A stretch of 64,000 nucleotides of DNA. Source: Agrilactobacillus yilanensis (GTDB lineage Bacteria; Bacillota; Bacilli; Lactobacillales; Lactobacillaceae). Made by a program: the position numbers and the translations under genes. The notes under the pieces were generated by a model that was not told the DNA's origin, did no database searches, and was given only the letters and a program-made list of their open reading frames with translations. Location: NCBI RefSeq assembly GCF_003946725.1, contig NZ_RHOY01000015.1, positions 17,939 through 81,938 of the forward strand, written 5' to 3'. Below are positions 16,622 to 25,630 of this stretch, one piece after another (the stretch's first letter is position 1; the number at the start of each line of letters is the position of its first letter).

Positions 16622-16797
16622 GCTAAGTCTAGGTTAGTGTTCGAGGCTTTCCCGCTCTAGTTCACGCTCTGGCTCTAAAACGCGTTCCAAAAGACTGATT
16701 TCTGCGCTTAGCTACGTCTAACTTGTAAGCAAAAACCGCTCACGGCGTTAGCCTAGGCTATGCTCAAAATCAACCCGTCTTTTGTCACGCTCTATTA
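16622..16797. repeat. Dispersed intergenic repeat, copy at 16.6 kb
   Basis: The stretch has the order module A (AGGTTAGTGTTCGAGGCTTT ... CACGCTCT), module C (AAACGCGTTC ... TAGCTACGTCT ... TTGTAAG), module A again (GCCTAGGCTATGCTC ... CACGCTCT). The same modules in the same order occur at 57.4 and 63.7 kb. The last module runs into the stop codon of the minus-strand acetyltransferase gene. Confidence 0.8.
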
Positions 16798-17399
16798 GCT
16801 AAATATCGTTTTTTTTCTGCGGTCCATGTTTGTTGATCCTGGGTGGTGATTTTTCTCAAGACTTTGGCTGGGACACCGGTTGCGACGCTATTTGCTGGGA
16901 TGTCCTGGGTGACAACGGCGCCGGCGCCGATGACGACGTTACTGCCGATGGTCACGCCAGGGCAGACAGTTACCGAGCCGCCAATCCAGACGTCATTGCC
17001 AATGGTAATGGGTTTGCCAAATTCTAAGCCTTCGTTTCGAACGGTGGGGTCAATGGGATGTCCTGCTGTTAGCAGACTGACCCGGGGGCCTAATAAGACA
17101 TTGTCGCCGATAGTTATTTGAGCGGTATCTAAGAAAATACTTTCGTAATTGGCATAGAAATGGGCGCCTAAATGAATATTTTGACCATAATCCATGCGCG
17201 TAGGTGCTTCAATATAGGCATCTTTGGTCGGATTATCTAAGAGTTTTTGCAGCAATGCGTTACGCGTAGATTCAGCGGCTGGCGCTGACTGATTGTATTC
17301 AAAGATTAATTGTTTGGTACGGTTGCGCCAGGCGGTTAGTTCTGCGTCGCCGGCGTTGTAAAGTTGATCTGTGCGCATCAATTCTTTTTCACTGGTCAT
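16785..17399 (-). CDS. Maltose/galactoside O-acetyltransferase-like protein (left-handed beta-helix)
   Basis: 204 residues from ATG 17399, with GGAG upstream; the frame to 17441 is less likely. N-terminal Mac domain (SEKELMRTDQLYNAGDAEL), then hexapeptide repeats (PITIGNDVWIGGSVTVCPGVTIGSNVVIGAGAVV) and a C-terminal K-V-L-R-K-I. The active-site His is in LLTAGHPID. It acetylates sugars or related hydroxyls with acetyl-CoA as a trimer. The last four codons, including the TGA, lie in the border of the dispersed repeat, whose CACGCTCT edge supplies them. Confidence 0.9.
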   Translation of the reverse strand: MTSEKELMRTDQLYNAGDAELTAWRNRTKQLIFEYNQSAPAAESTRNALLQKLLDNPTKDAYIEAPTRMDYGQNIHLGAHFYANYESIFLDTAQITIGDNVLLGPRVSLLTAGHPIDPTVRNEGLEFGKPITIGNDVWIGGSVTVCPGVTIGSNVVIGAGAVVTQDIPANSVATGVPAKVLRKITTQDQQTWTAEKKRYLANRA

Positions 17400-17467
17400 G
17401 GTTAGTCTCCTATTATCTAAGTATTTAAAATAGTATAACATCTTAAATGCTTAGATAAAGGCCGTTT

Positions 17468-18598
17468 TTACCAAGTGGATGTATCAGGATTTAAGATTTT
17501 TTGTGTTTGTTTATTAGTCAGATTAATTTTGAAGACTTTTTTATAGTAGGTTTTTGTTTCTTTGACCATGTTAATATCTTGGAATTTATCCGGATAAACT
17601 GTCTTTGCTAACCACAGTAAGGTAATTGGTGTATCTACGCCTGGGGTATAGCTGCGATACATCCCCATAGGCATTTTAGTAACTTTTTTATCTTGAACTG
17701 CCGCAACTTTACCCCAATCATAATTTCTAATTGTATTGTTATATAAGTCATCTGGGGTAGCACTATTAAAATTGGTAACTAAAATATGCTGCGGATTCCA
17801 TTGATAAATTTGTTCCATGGTGACTTGGGTTACGTTGCTGGAATTCGGGATGGTCACAACGTTTTTAGCATTGATGGCATCTGCCCAATATTGGGCAAAA
17901 GAAACGGTACCACCGGTGATGATGCTAGTACTGCTGTATTGACGTAAGAAGAAAATACGTTGTCGGTCAGCGGCTTTGATCGACTTAGTCCGTTGATTAA
18001 CCATGGTGGCAATTTTTTGACTGTAATCTTTTAAGACTTTGGCTTTATCATTTTTTGGAAAAATCTTGGATAATAGTTCAATCCAGTGATTTTGGGTTTT
18101 GATCGTGTCACAGTTCCATTTGCTAACAGAAACGCCAACCGCGGTAAAACCGGCATTGGTGAGCTGCTGTTGCATTTTTGTGTTTTCTGCACCATAGAAA
18201 ACAATATCCGGTTTTACTTTTTTCAGTTCTTCTAAATTAACCGTTGTACCATCATTAAAACTAGTTTTGGCCTTTAAAATATCTGGATATAATTCAGAAA
18301 GTAAACTGTTTTTGGCAGCAGTCATGCTAGGTTCTGGCATAGTCACAATTTTATCAGCAGAGTTAAAATAAACAGCTAAAACTGAAGGTAATGGCCAAAT
18401 TGAACCGACAACCGCAATGCGTTTTACTTTTTTAGGTACAGTGACTTTGTTGCCAGCCTGATCGGTGATGGTTTTTGTTTGACTGACTTTTTCAGTCTTT
18501 ACCGTACTTTGTTTTTGCGTTTGACCACAGGCATTGAACACTAGGCTGACGGATAACATGACAAGGCCAATGGTGATATACTTAAATATTTTTTTCAT
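17468..18598 (-). CDS. ABC transporter substrate-binding lipoprotein, class III (COG0614-type)
   Basis: 376 residues. Lipoprotein signal peptide with lipobox FNAC (Cys 24), then a TroA/BtuF-like bilobal fold: DQAGNKVTVPKKVKRIAVVG is the typical first strand, and VNLEELKKVKPDIVFYG and YQWNPQHILVTN are the usual lobe markers. Relatives bind iron chelates, haem, cobamides or oxyanions such as molybdate. No permease or ATPase gene is near, so it must use partners elsewhere. The proximity to a ModE-type fusion makes molybdate a guess only. Its 180-base leader holds an attenuator-like terminator. Confidence 0.85.
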   Translation of the reverse strand: MKKIFKYITIGLVMLSVSLVFNACGQTQKQSTVKTEKVSQTKTITDQAGNKVTVPKKVKRIAVVGSIWPLPSVLAVYFNSADKIVTMPEPSMTAAKNSLLSELYPDILKAKTSFNDGTTVNLEELKKVKPDIVFYGAENTKMQQQLTNAGFTAVGVSVSKWNCDTIKTQNHWIELLSKIFPKNDKAKVLKDYSQKIATMVNQRTKSIKAADRQRIFFLRQYSSTSIITGGTVSFAQYWADAINAKNVVTIPNSSNVTQVTMEQIYQWNPQHILVTNFNSATPDDLYNNTIRNYDWGKVAAVQDKKVTKMPMGMYRSYTPGVDTPITLLWLAKTVYPDKFQDINMVKETKTYYKKVFKINLTNKQTQKILNPDTSTW

Positions 18599-18670
18599 AG
18601 GTGAATCCTCCCCAAAACTATGATTTGTAAACCCTTATAGAATAAGTAATAGCCTTCTTTCTCAACTTTT

Positions 18671-18781
18671 ATAAAAATAAAACGACCGCACCAAAAAAGG
18701 CACGATCGTTCAGAATGAGTATGTAATAGATTTTATCTGAGTAAAGGGCCTTCCACCTCAAAATATTTTTGGTGTCAGTGC
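18671..18781 (-). promoter_or_regulatory. Attenuator-like leader (riboswitch candidate) of the lipoprotein gene
   Basis: Read on the minus strand, the leader begins near 18781 and holds CACCAAAAA (18774-18766), then GAGGTG (18759-18754), then a 12-bp terminator stem (18710-18699 with 18692-18681) with a six-T loop and a T-rich tail. CACC can pair with GAGGTG, or CACCAAAAA with the TTTTTTGGTG of the terminator, so two exclusive folds are possible. No known riboswitch class is matched. Confidence 0.6.
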
Positions 18782-18787
18782 AAGTGA

Positions 18788-18816
18788 AATATATCACAAT
18801 AGTTAGAACAATGCAA
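18788..18816 (-). promoter_or_regulatory. Sigma-A promoter of the lipoprotein gene
   Basis: TTGCAT (18816-18811), a spacer of exactly 17, then TATATT (18793-18788) on the minus strand. It predicts a transcript start near 18781 and thus a leader of about 180 bases. Confidence 0.7.
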
Positions 18817-18950
18817 TGTTTGCCCTAAGGCTATCCCGGGTACATTAATGTAAAACTTATGTCTAGTAGACCATTGATTAACTAGCCTTAAAAACTGGAA
18901 GGTGCTGTATGCTATGATAAGCATAAATAAAAGTAGAGGAATGATAAGCA

Positions 18951-19325
18951 TTGAAAATTATTAGTGATGTGTTGGTCATTATAGTTGCATTAGAGGCACT
19001 TTTTATAATGGTGTTAGAAATGTTTCTGACGCAAACAAAGATTGCTAGAAATGCTTTTGATCTGCCAAAAGCGTATTTGGCACAAAAAAAGGCTCAAGTA
19101 AGTATGGCTAATCAAGGCTTATATAATGGCTTTATTGGGATCGGCATACTTTTGTCCATGTTTGTATTCCCTAGTGAAATTAGAATATGGAATTTATATC
19201 TCTTTGTGGGCTTTGTTGTAGTTGCCGCAATATATGGTGCGCTGACAGCTAGTAAAAAAATTATTCTTTCCCAAGGGGTACCAGCTATACTGGCACTTGT
19301 AGCATTGATTATAGCCCATAATTAA
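18951..19325 (+). CDS. DUF1304 family small membrane protein
   Basis: 124 residues from TTG 18951, with AGAGGA upstream. Four hydrophobic segments; the first carries the family's conserved acidic residues (ALEALFIMVLEMF), and the N-Q-G-x-Y-N-G motif (ANQGLYNGFIG) is typical of the family. Function is unknown across the family. It is an isolated gene. Confidence 0.85.
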   Translation: MKIISDVLVIIVALEALFIMVLEMFLTQTKIARNAFDLPKAYLAQKKAQVSMANQGLYNGFIGIGILLSMFVFPSEIRIWNLYLFVGFVVVAAIYGALTASKKIILSQGVPAILALVALIIAHN

Positions 19326-19711
19326 GCAGCGGTTTTGCATGACTGCAAACGAAGCAGGCGACTTTACTAATACGGCTAAAAATAGGGCTTAGACAAAGCA
19401 TTGTTATGATTGTGGATGTAGAAGATCGCGGTATGTACCGTCCTCGGCATAAAAAAAGCTACAATTAACAAGGTAACCTCCAAAGTAAACCTTAGAATCA
19501 TAGCTTTTGCACTTGTATTAGAAATTGCAAAAAAAGCCGCTAGCCTAATTTGGCTAACAGACACCCAGCCTGCTCAGCGCTCATTATTTGTGTTTTATAT
19601 TTTGACTACCAAACGGTGGTTCCGAATGAAACTCAATGAAATTCGAACCAAATAAAAAACCAGCAATAACGGCGTATTAAGCTTCGTTACCACTGGTTAA
19701 TGTCATATAGA
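19326..19711. other. Gene-free stretch with a large hairpin next to tRNA-Lys
   Basis: AAAAGCTA (19454-19461) pairs with TAGCTTTT (19501-19508) around an inner hairpin AAGGTAAC/GT-AACCTT; on the minus strand it is followed by seven T, so it can terminate transcription. A GGTTC-GAAT / ATTC-GAACC inverted repeat lies near 19617-19650. A 62-codon minus-strand frame crosses the big hairpin and is not convincing. Confidence 0.45.
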
Positions 19712-19784
19712 TGGGTTGTCAGGGGATCGAACCCTGGACCCACGGATTAAGAGTCCGTTGCTCTGCCAGCTGAGCTAACAACCC
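19712..19784 (-). tRNA. tRNA-Lys (anticodon CTT)
   Basis: Seventy-three bases fold as a cloverleaf: acceptor GGGTTGT/ACAACCC, D arm GCTC...GAGC, anticodon loop CTCTTAA with anticodon CTT, T arm CAGGG-TTCGATC-CCCTG, discriminator A. CCA is not encoded. Confidence 0.97.
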
Positions 19785-19963
19785 AACTCATCATTTGACG
19801 ACTTAAATATATTATCATATTATGACAGTACTTGCAAGGGGATGCCTGGCAAAAAAGTTGGTAAAACTCAAAAAATAACAGATAAATGTTTGAAGGGTGA
19901 CATGAATATGTTATAAACTGGATAAATCGGCTGATAACTTTGTATTATTATTCTTAAAGCATA

Positions 19964-20000
19964 ACATAAAAAATGGTATGCCAATAAAAGCATACCATTC
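19964..20000 (-). terminator. Terminator of the ferritin gene
   Basis: AATGGTATGC (19972-19981) pairs with GCATACCATT (19990-19999); on the minus strand it ends in a T-run. Confidence 0.85.
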
Positions 20001-20019
20001 AATGATTATTAAAATTATT

Positions 20020-20517
20020 TTATTCGTGATCTTTGTTAGCCAGTAAGCCTTCGTCCAAATCGTAAAGATTGTCAGGGCCAGCTAAGTTATACTTTCTGAT
20101 AAAGTTCTTGGCATTCTTTTCTTCTTCGACTTGTTCATCAATAAAGCCCTTTAAGAAGGATTGAACTTCATATTCATCATTAGCAGCGGCTTCTTTATAA
20201 ATACCGCGAATAGAATCACTGATGAATTGTTCATGTGCCAAGCCAGCCTTTAAAATTTCTAAAGGATCTTTATAAGGCTTAGGATCCAATTCAACAGAAG
20301 TTAAGGTGACTGTTTCATCCATATCGTGTAAGAAGTTAATGAAGCCCCAAGCATGTTGCACTTCTTCTTCAGACTGTTGCTTATACCATTTTGCAAAGCC
20401 CGTCAATGATCTAGCGGCAAAGTAGTTATAAAAATCCAAGTAAATATAAGCGGACTGAAGTTCCTTGTTGACCTGTACCCTTAATAAATCTGCAACTTCT
20501 TTTTTCAAAACAAACAT
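20020..20517 (-). CDS. ftn: Bacterial ferritin (Ftn)
   Basis: 165 residues, a four-helix ferritin. Ferroxidase ligands are seen in NKELQSAYIYLDF (Glu), QSEEEVQHAWGF (E-x-x-H) and IDEQVEEEKNA (Glu/Gln). It oxidises Fe(II) and stores it as a 24-mer in the cytoplasm. The start at 20517 has AGGGGA upstream. It is monocistronic, with its own terminator. Confidence 0.94.
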   Translation of the reverse strand: MFVLKKEVADLLRVQVNKELQSAYIYLDFYNYFAARSLTGFAKWYKQQSEEEVQHAWGFINFLHDMDETVTLTSVELDPKPYKDPLEILKAGLAHEQFISDSIRGIYKEAAANDEYEVQSFLKGFIDEQVEEEKNAKNFIRKYNLAGPDNLYDLDEGLLANKDHE

Positions 20518-20716
20518 CCCCTAATAGATTATTGAGCATTTAGGCTAGGCAATTGTCTGGTCTGAACACCTATGTATGGCAAATCGAATTGATCGTCGTT
20601 CGTTGCCCTTACTTAAATTCTAACGCTAATTGTGAAGAAATCAACCATCAATCGGCAGATAATTTAGGCAAACCTAAATTTTGAGTCCGGTTGGATAGTG
20701 TCTAGTTTGCGTGACT

Positions 20717-20745
20717 TTGTAATCAACTAGCGAATTAGCTATAAT
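20717..20745 (+). promoter_or_regulatory. Promoter of the walRKHIJ operon
   Basis: TTGTAA (20717-20722), spacer 17, TATAAT (20740-20745), placing the transcript start a few bases before the walR ribosome site. Confidence 0.65.
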
Positions 20746-20778
20746 ATGACTATGGTTACAGCCAAGGAGGTATTTTTA

Positions 20779-21492
20779 ATGGCTAAAAAAATATTAGTCG
20801 TCGATGACGAAAAACCAATCTCTGATATCGTGAAATTTAATCTTGAAAAAGAAGGCTATGAAGTTGTTACAGCTTACGATGGTGAAGAGGCCGTCGAAAA
20901 AGTTGAAGCTGAAGAACCCGATTTAATTTTGTTAGATCTAATGTTACCTAAAATGGACGGTTTGGAAGTGGCCCGACAAGTACGCAAAAAACGGGACACA
21001 CCGATTATTATGTTAACGGCCAAAGACTCTGAAATTGATAAAGTTTTAGGGCTAGAATTAGGGGCCGATGATTATGTCACAAAACCGTTTTCTAACCGAG
21101 AATTAGTAGCTCGAGTTAAGGCGAATTTACGGCGACAAGTCAGTAATGCCAATGCGCAAGCCACTGAAAATACAGCAAGTAATGAAATCAACGTGGGCGA
21201 TTTAATTATTGAGCCCGATGCTTATATGGTGACCAAACGGGAAGAAAAAATTGAATTAACCCATCGAGAATTTGAACTGCTCTTTTATTTGGCACGGCAT
21301 ATTGGTCAAGTAATGACAAGAGAGCATTTGTTGCAAACAGTCTGGGGCTATGATTACTTTGGGGATGTCCGCACCGTGGATGTTACCGTCAGACGCTTAC
21401 GGGAAAAAATTGAAGACGATCCTAGTCATCCAGAATGGCTGGTGACACGACGAGGCGTAGGGTATTATTTGCGTAATCCAGAAAATGATTAA
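20779..21492 (+). CDS. walR: Response regulator WalR (YycF)
   Basis: 237 residues from ATG 20779, which has AAGGAGG; the frame open to 20746 is rejected for lack of a site. Receiver domain ([21 protein letters not shown], phospho-acceptor Asp in [11 protein letters not shown], switch T in MLTAKD, Lys in VTKPF), then an OmpR-type winged helix ([26 protein letters not shown]). It controls cell-wall hydrolase genes and is essential in most Firmicutes. First gene of the walRKHIJ operon. Confidence 0.97.
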   Translation: MAKKILVVDDEKPISDIVKFNLEKEGYEVVTAYDGEEAVEKVEAEEPDLILLDLMLPKMDGLEVARQVRKKRDTPIIMLTAKDSEIDKVLGLELGADDYVTKPFSNRELVARVKANLRRQVSNANAQATENTASNEINVGDLIIEPDAYMVTKREEKIELTHREFELLFYLARHIGQVMTREHLLQTVWGYDYFGDVRTVDVTVRRLREKIEDDPSHPEWLVTRRGVGYYLRNPEND

Positions 21493-21554
21493 ACAGCCTA
21501 ATTTAGGGACTATTGGATCTATGCAAACTAGCGAAGGCGCATTAAGGGACGTTA

Positions 21555-23438
21555 ATGAATAAAAAAATAAACTTCTTTCAATCTATCCATTTTAAAATTA
21601 CTTTAGCTTTTGTCTCGTTACTTTTAATCACATTAGAGATTATCGGGGCTTATTTTATCAAGCGATTAGAACAGCAAAACATTGAGTCTTTTGAAAGCTC
21701 TATTCAAGTGGCGCCATATGTAGATAGTCAATTGGCTAAAGAACTACTACGGACTAGCGAGACTACCGCTAATAAAAATATTAAAAACATCATCACCTCG
21801 GATATTAACAACAGCTCTATTACTGAATTACAAGTCATTGATAGTAAGGGTATTATTCGAGGTGCCAGTAATATTAATGATCAGGGGAATATTGGACACC
21901 GGACAACTAACGCCCAGATCAAGCAAGTTATTTTTAACGGCCGCAAACAGACGCGAATTTCATATGATAATAATCAAGGGAGCTATTATGTTTCTGTCCT
22001 GCCCTTAGTGAACCCCAATAGTGATAACAACACCACCGTTGGGGTAATGTATATTCGAGCCAGCATGGAGAGTGTCTATCAAAACATCAATAAGATTACG
22101 GTTATCTTTTTAACCGCTTCTATTGTGGCGGGTGTTTTAGGGATTATTATAGCGATCTTTATTGCCCGGGCAATTACGAAGCCCATTGATGATATGAAAA
22201 AACAAGCGATTCGCATGGCTCGAGGGGATTACTCTGGGCAAGTTCGAATTTATGGGCATGATGAGCTGGGCCAATTGGCAGTTGCCGTTAATAATTTATC
22301 AGTTCGTGTGGAAGAAGCCCAAGAAGCTTCTGAAGCGGAGCGACGCCGCCTGGACAGTGTTTTAGGCAACATGACCGATGGGGTAATTGCCACTGATCGA
22401 CGGGGCAATATTATTATCTTAAACGATATGGCCGAAGAATTTTTAGACTTGTCCAGTAAAGAAGCCATTGGACAGTCTATTTTGACAATCTTACATTTAG
22501 AAAATGAATACAGTTTTCGTGAACTGCTGGAAGACGATCAGCGCAGCATTATGCTGGACTTTTCAGACCACAGTGATCATGATTTAATTTTGCATACAAC
22601 TTTTTCGTTAATTCAAAGAGAAACCGGCTTTATCAGCGGGTTAGTTTGTGTGCTCCATGATGTGACGGAACAGCAAAAAGTGGACCAGGAACGGCGAGAA
22701 TTTGTCTCAAACGTTTCTCACGAACTTCGGACACCCCTCACCAGTTTACGCAGTTATATTGAAGCTTTAAATGATGGTGCTTGGCAAAATCCAGAAGTAG
22801 CCCCCGGTTTTTTGAAAGTAACTCAAGAAGAAACCGAACGGATGATTCGCATGGTGACGGACTTATTGAGTTTGTCACGAATGGACCAAGGGACTGCGCA
22901 AATGGACTTAGAATTTGTAAATATGAATGAATTTTTTAATTATATTTTAAATCGGTTTGATATGATGCTACGCAACGAAAAAACCGATAAGACGTTGACA
23001 ATGAAACCCGATGAAAATAAGCGTTATGTCATTAACCGGGAATTCACCGAACAGGATCTTTGGGTAGAAATTGATACGGATAAAATCACCCAAGTTCTAG
23101 ATAATATTATGAATAATGCGATTAAATATTCTCCGGATGGGGGCACGATCACGTGTCGGTTAATCGAAATGCACAATAATGTCATTATTAGTATTTCGGA
23201 CCAAGGCTTAGGTATTCCCCGCAAAGATTTAAACAAAGTCTTTGATCGTTTTTATCGGGTGGATAAAGCCAGATCCCGTAAACAAGGGGGTACTGGTTTA
23301 GGGCTGGCAATTTCTAAAGAAGTTGTTGAAGCGCACCATGGTCGCGTTTGGGCAGATAGTGTCGAAGGTAAGGGGTCCACTTTTTATATTTCCTTGCCTT
23401 ATCATAAGTATAAGGAGAGTGACGACGAATGGGCGTAA
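21555..23438 (+). CDS. walK: Sensor histidine kinase WalK (YycG)
   Basis: 627 residues. Membrane helix 1 near 12-33, an extracytoplasmic Cache-like sensor, helix 2 near 180-203, HAMP, PAS (about 260-370), HisKA with phospho-acceptor His 389 (SNVSHELRTPLTSLRS), and HATPase with the N box (DNIMNNAIKYSPDGG), G1 (SDQGLGIP) and G2 (GGTGLGLAIS). It phosphorylates WalR in response to wall status. It ends 10 bases inside walH, so the two are translationally coupled. Confidence 0.97.
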   Translation: MNKKINFFQSIHFKITLAFVSLLLITLEIIGAYFIKRLEQQNIESFESSIQVAPYVDSQLAKELLRTSETTANKNIKNIITSDINNSSITELQVIDSKGIIRGASNINDQGNIGHRTTNAQIKQVIFNGRKQTRISYDNNQGSYYVSVLPLVNPNSDNNTTVGVMYIRASMESVYQNINKITVIFLTASIVAGVLGIIIAIFIARAITKPIDDMKKQAIRMARGDYSGQVRIYGHDELGQLAVAVNNLSVRVEEAQEASEAERRRLDSVLGNMTDGVIATDRRGNIIILNDMAEEFLDLSSKEAIGQSILTILHLENEYSFRELLEDDQRSIMLDFSDHSDHDLILHTTFSLIQRETGFISGLVCVLHDVTEQQKVDQERREFVSNVSHELRTPLTSLRSYIEALNDGAWQNPEVAPGFLKVTQEETERMIRMVTDLLSLSRMDQGTAQMDLEFVNMNEFFNYILNRFDMMLRNEKTDKTLTMKPDENKRYVINREFTEQDLWVEIDTDKITQVLDNIMNNAIKYSPDGGTITCRLIEMHNNVIISISDQGLGIPRKDLNKVFDRFYRVDKARSRKQGGTGLGLAISKEVVEAHHGRVWADSVEGKGSTFYISLPYHKYKESDDEWA

Positions 23439-24745
23439 AACTCTCTGATGTTTTATTAAAAGTTGGGTTAGTGCTGGCCATTGCAGTCAGTATTGTATTA
23501 TCTTTTTTGATCTGGACAAACAATGCGCGGTATGAGCGCAATCCTAATACTAAAATTGCCTCCAGCCAAAGTGGCAATGAGACCGATCATGACCTATCAG
23601 ATATTTATCTGCCGGCACAGATCTTAAAAAAAGGGACCACACAGCAGTATATGGTCTATAATCGTCGAGAAAATCCCAATCTCAGTTATAAAAAAGAAAT
23701 TCAGAAGTGGACCATTCAAAAATTAAAAGCCCCTAAAAGTAACACCTATGATAGTTATTTAGATACGGTTAACGGCAAGCATCAAGTACAATTGGTCTAC
23801 TCAGATGAAATTACTTGGCGGCTATTTCGTAAAATTTATGGTTTAGCTTATACACCGGCTAAAAAGGATTTTAAATTTAACCGAATTATTTTGAAAACCA
23901 ACGATTTACGGTGGGTCTATTTAGGTAATGATAAAAATCAAAAAATTTATAGTGTGAAAGTTAAAGATAATCAAGTTGAAAAACTGCAGAAATCGTTAAA
24001 AGATGCGGATCTGGGTTTACCAGTGAAAGAAGCCTTTTTAAATGATCAGCTGACGTTGTTTTATACAGATACAGTGGAAATGACGCCGTACAGTTATTTA
24101 ATTTCCCGGGAAAATGTAAATAACTATATTTCAACGCTGTTATCTGCAAATGATAATGATACCAACATTGAAGCCCGCGAAAGTGGCGATACAACCACCT
24201 ATTATAAGGGACTGTATAAGAAACTTTCGATGGACAGCAGTAATGGGCAAGTGCAATATGAGGACTATACGGATACAATTGCCATCAGCTCATCCACGGA
24301 TTTATTAGTGAATGGGTTTAAGCGCTTGGTTAACTTAGGTAACTCGTTAACGAGCGTGCATTATTTCAGCAGTGACTTTACGACTAAAACTGTAACATAC
24401 ACCAGCTATGTGGAGGGCTTCCCAGTTTTCCAAGACGGCGGCAATACTTCAATACAGCTGACACCGAGCGGCCAAATTCTGAAATTTCCAAGTGGAACAT
24501 TACAAGTGCCGATCCCATCGGAAAGCCAAGATGGTCAATTACCAGCCACTGAAAATATGCTGTCAGCCTTAAAAAATGCTGGGGTAGACACGACAGCCAT
24601 CAAAGGCATTCAGCTGGGGTATCGTTGGACGGAAACAAAAACCAATCAGCAAGTGATTGATTTACAGCCGACTTATTATATATATATTAATGATGCTTGG
24701 AAAGATTACAGTGACCTATTGACGGAACAAGGCGGTGGTTCATAA
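23429..24745 (+). CDS. walH: WalH (YycH), negative regulator of WalK
   Basis: 438 residues. One N-terminal membrane helix (LSDVLLKVGLVLAIAVSIVLSFLIW) and a large extracytoplasmic part of the YycH fold. With WalI it forms a membrane complex that damps or tunes WalK activity. The start overlaps the end of walK by 10 bases, and the stop abuts the ATG of walI directly. Confidence 0.92.
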   Translation: MGVKLSDVLLKVGLVLAIAVSIVLSFLIWTNNARYERNPNTKIASSQSGNETDHDLSDIYLPAQILKKGTTQQYMVYNRRENPNLSYKKEIQKWTIQKLKAPKSNTYDSYLDTVNGKHQVQLVYSDEITWRLFRKIYGLAYTPAKKDFKFNRIILKTNDLRWVYLGNDKNQKIYSVKVKDNQVEKLQKSLKDADLGLPVKEAFLNDQLTLFYTDTVEMTPYSYLISRENVNNYISTLLSANDNDTNIEARESGDTTTYYKGLYKKLSMDSSNGQVQYEDYTDTIAISSSTDLLVNGFKRLVNLGNSLTSVHYFSSDFTTKTVTYTSYVEGFPVFQDGGNTSIQLTPSGQILKFPSGTLQVPIPSESQDGQLPATENMLSALKNAGVDTTAIKGIQLGYRWTETKTNQQVIDLQPTYYIYINDAWKDYSDLLTEQGGGS

Positions 24746-25576
24746 ATGGATTTTAAACGATTAGAATTAATTTTATTAGCCGTCTTTGTGGCCTTAGATA
24801 TTTTTTTATTTGTATCTTACAATCAAAATCAAAATGTTTTTTTTGCCACGGATGTCAGTCAAAGTACGACTGAATCTTTACGGCAAGATATGAAAGATGA
24901 CGATATTACGATTCCCAATAAACTGTCAAACAAAGCGCAAAGCGGCTACTATTTGGCCAGTCGTAGTAACGAAAAATTGAGTAATCAGTCGGGTCGTTTG
25001 ACCGGGCAGAACTTTAACGTCAATAGTGATGGTGAGTTAACGAGTCGGTTTTATCAGCCGGTAGATTATAAAAAGGGACAGGCTTTAACCGCGGCTAAGG
25101 CCTTGTTAAAAGAACACAATCGAATTTTGTATGGCCATAGTTATAAGTATGTTCCTGAATTATCAAATAGCAGCCAGTTGGTTTTTACCCAAAAACATAA
25201 CGGACATCCTGTATTTGATGTGAAGGCGCGCTTGATATTTCAGTTAGATGACAACACGATCACCGGTTATACGCAGCAATATGTGGATAATTTTATTGTG
25301 CTGCGGGAAAAAAATACGGTGATCAGTGCAAAGGCAGCGATTAATAATTTATATACAAATTCAGAAATTCCGACAAATTCCACCGTTGTCTGGTATCGCT
25401 TAGCCTATTATGGCTTTTTAGATGCAAAAGGCAGCACGATTTATATTCCTACGTGGTACATTGGCGTCAAAGATAATAGCACTAAAACCGTTACCCAAAA
25501 GCAAATCAATGGGTTTACCGGTGCCCTGATCAAAAGTAAAAGTTCAGAGTCAACTTATTACGCAGTAGATGATTGA
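24746..25576 (+). CDS. walI: WalI (YycI), regulator of WalK
   Basis: 276 residues, with one N-terminal membrane helix (LILLAVFVALDIFLFVSY) and a YycH-like beta-rich outer domain. It starts on the base after the walH stop. Partner of WalH in controlling WalK. Confidence 0.92.
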   Translation: MDFKRLELILLAVFVALDIFLFVSYNQNQNVFFATDVSQSTTESLRQDMKDDDITIPNKLSNKAQSGYYLASRSNEKLSNQSGRLTGQNFNVNSDGELTSRFYQPVDYKKGQALTAAKALLKEHNRILYGHSYKYVPELSNSSQLVFTQKHNGHPVFDVKARLIFQLDDNTITGYTQQYVDNFIVLREKNTVISAKAAINNLYTNSEIPTNSTVVWYRLAYYGFLDAKGSTIYIPTWYIGVKDNSTKTVTQKQINGFTGALIKSKSSESTYYAVDD

Positions 25577-25630
25577 TCGGCCGGTCTATGTTATATTAGC
25601 TATAGTTATTTTAGAAGGGACCTAGGTTTG

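Noticed and set aside
18671..18781. Cobalamin, TPP or T-box riboswitch
   Set aside because: None of the core words of these classes are present in the leader, although a terminator and an alternative fold are.
19376..19564. 62-residue minus-strand protein next to tRNA-Lys
   Set aside because: It crosses a strong hairpin/terminator, has no good start context at its N-terminus and matches no family; kept only as a low-interest finding.
22250..23236. Minus-strand frames inside walK
   Set aside because: They are shadows of a strongly conserved gene on the other strand, without ribosome sites or family resemblance.
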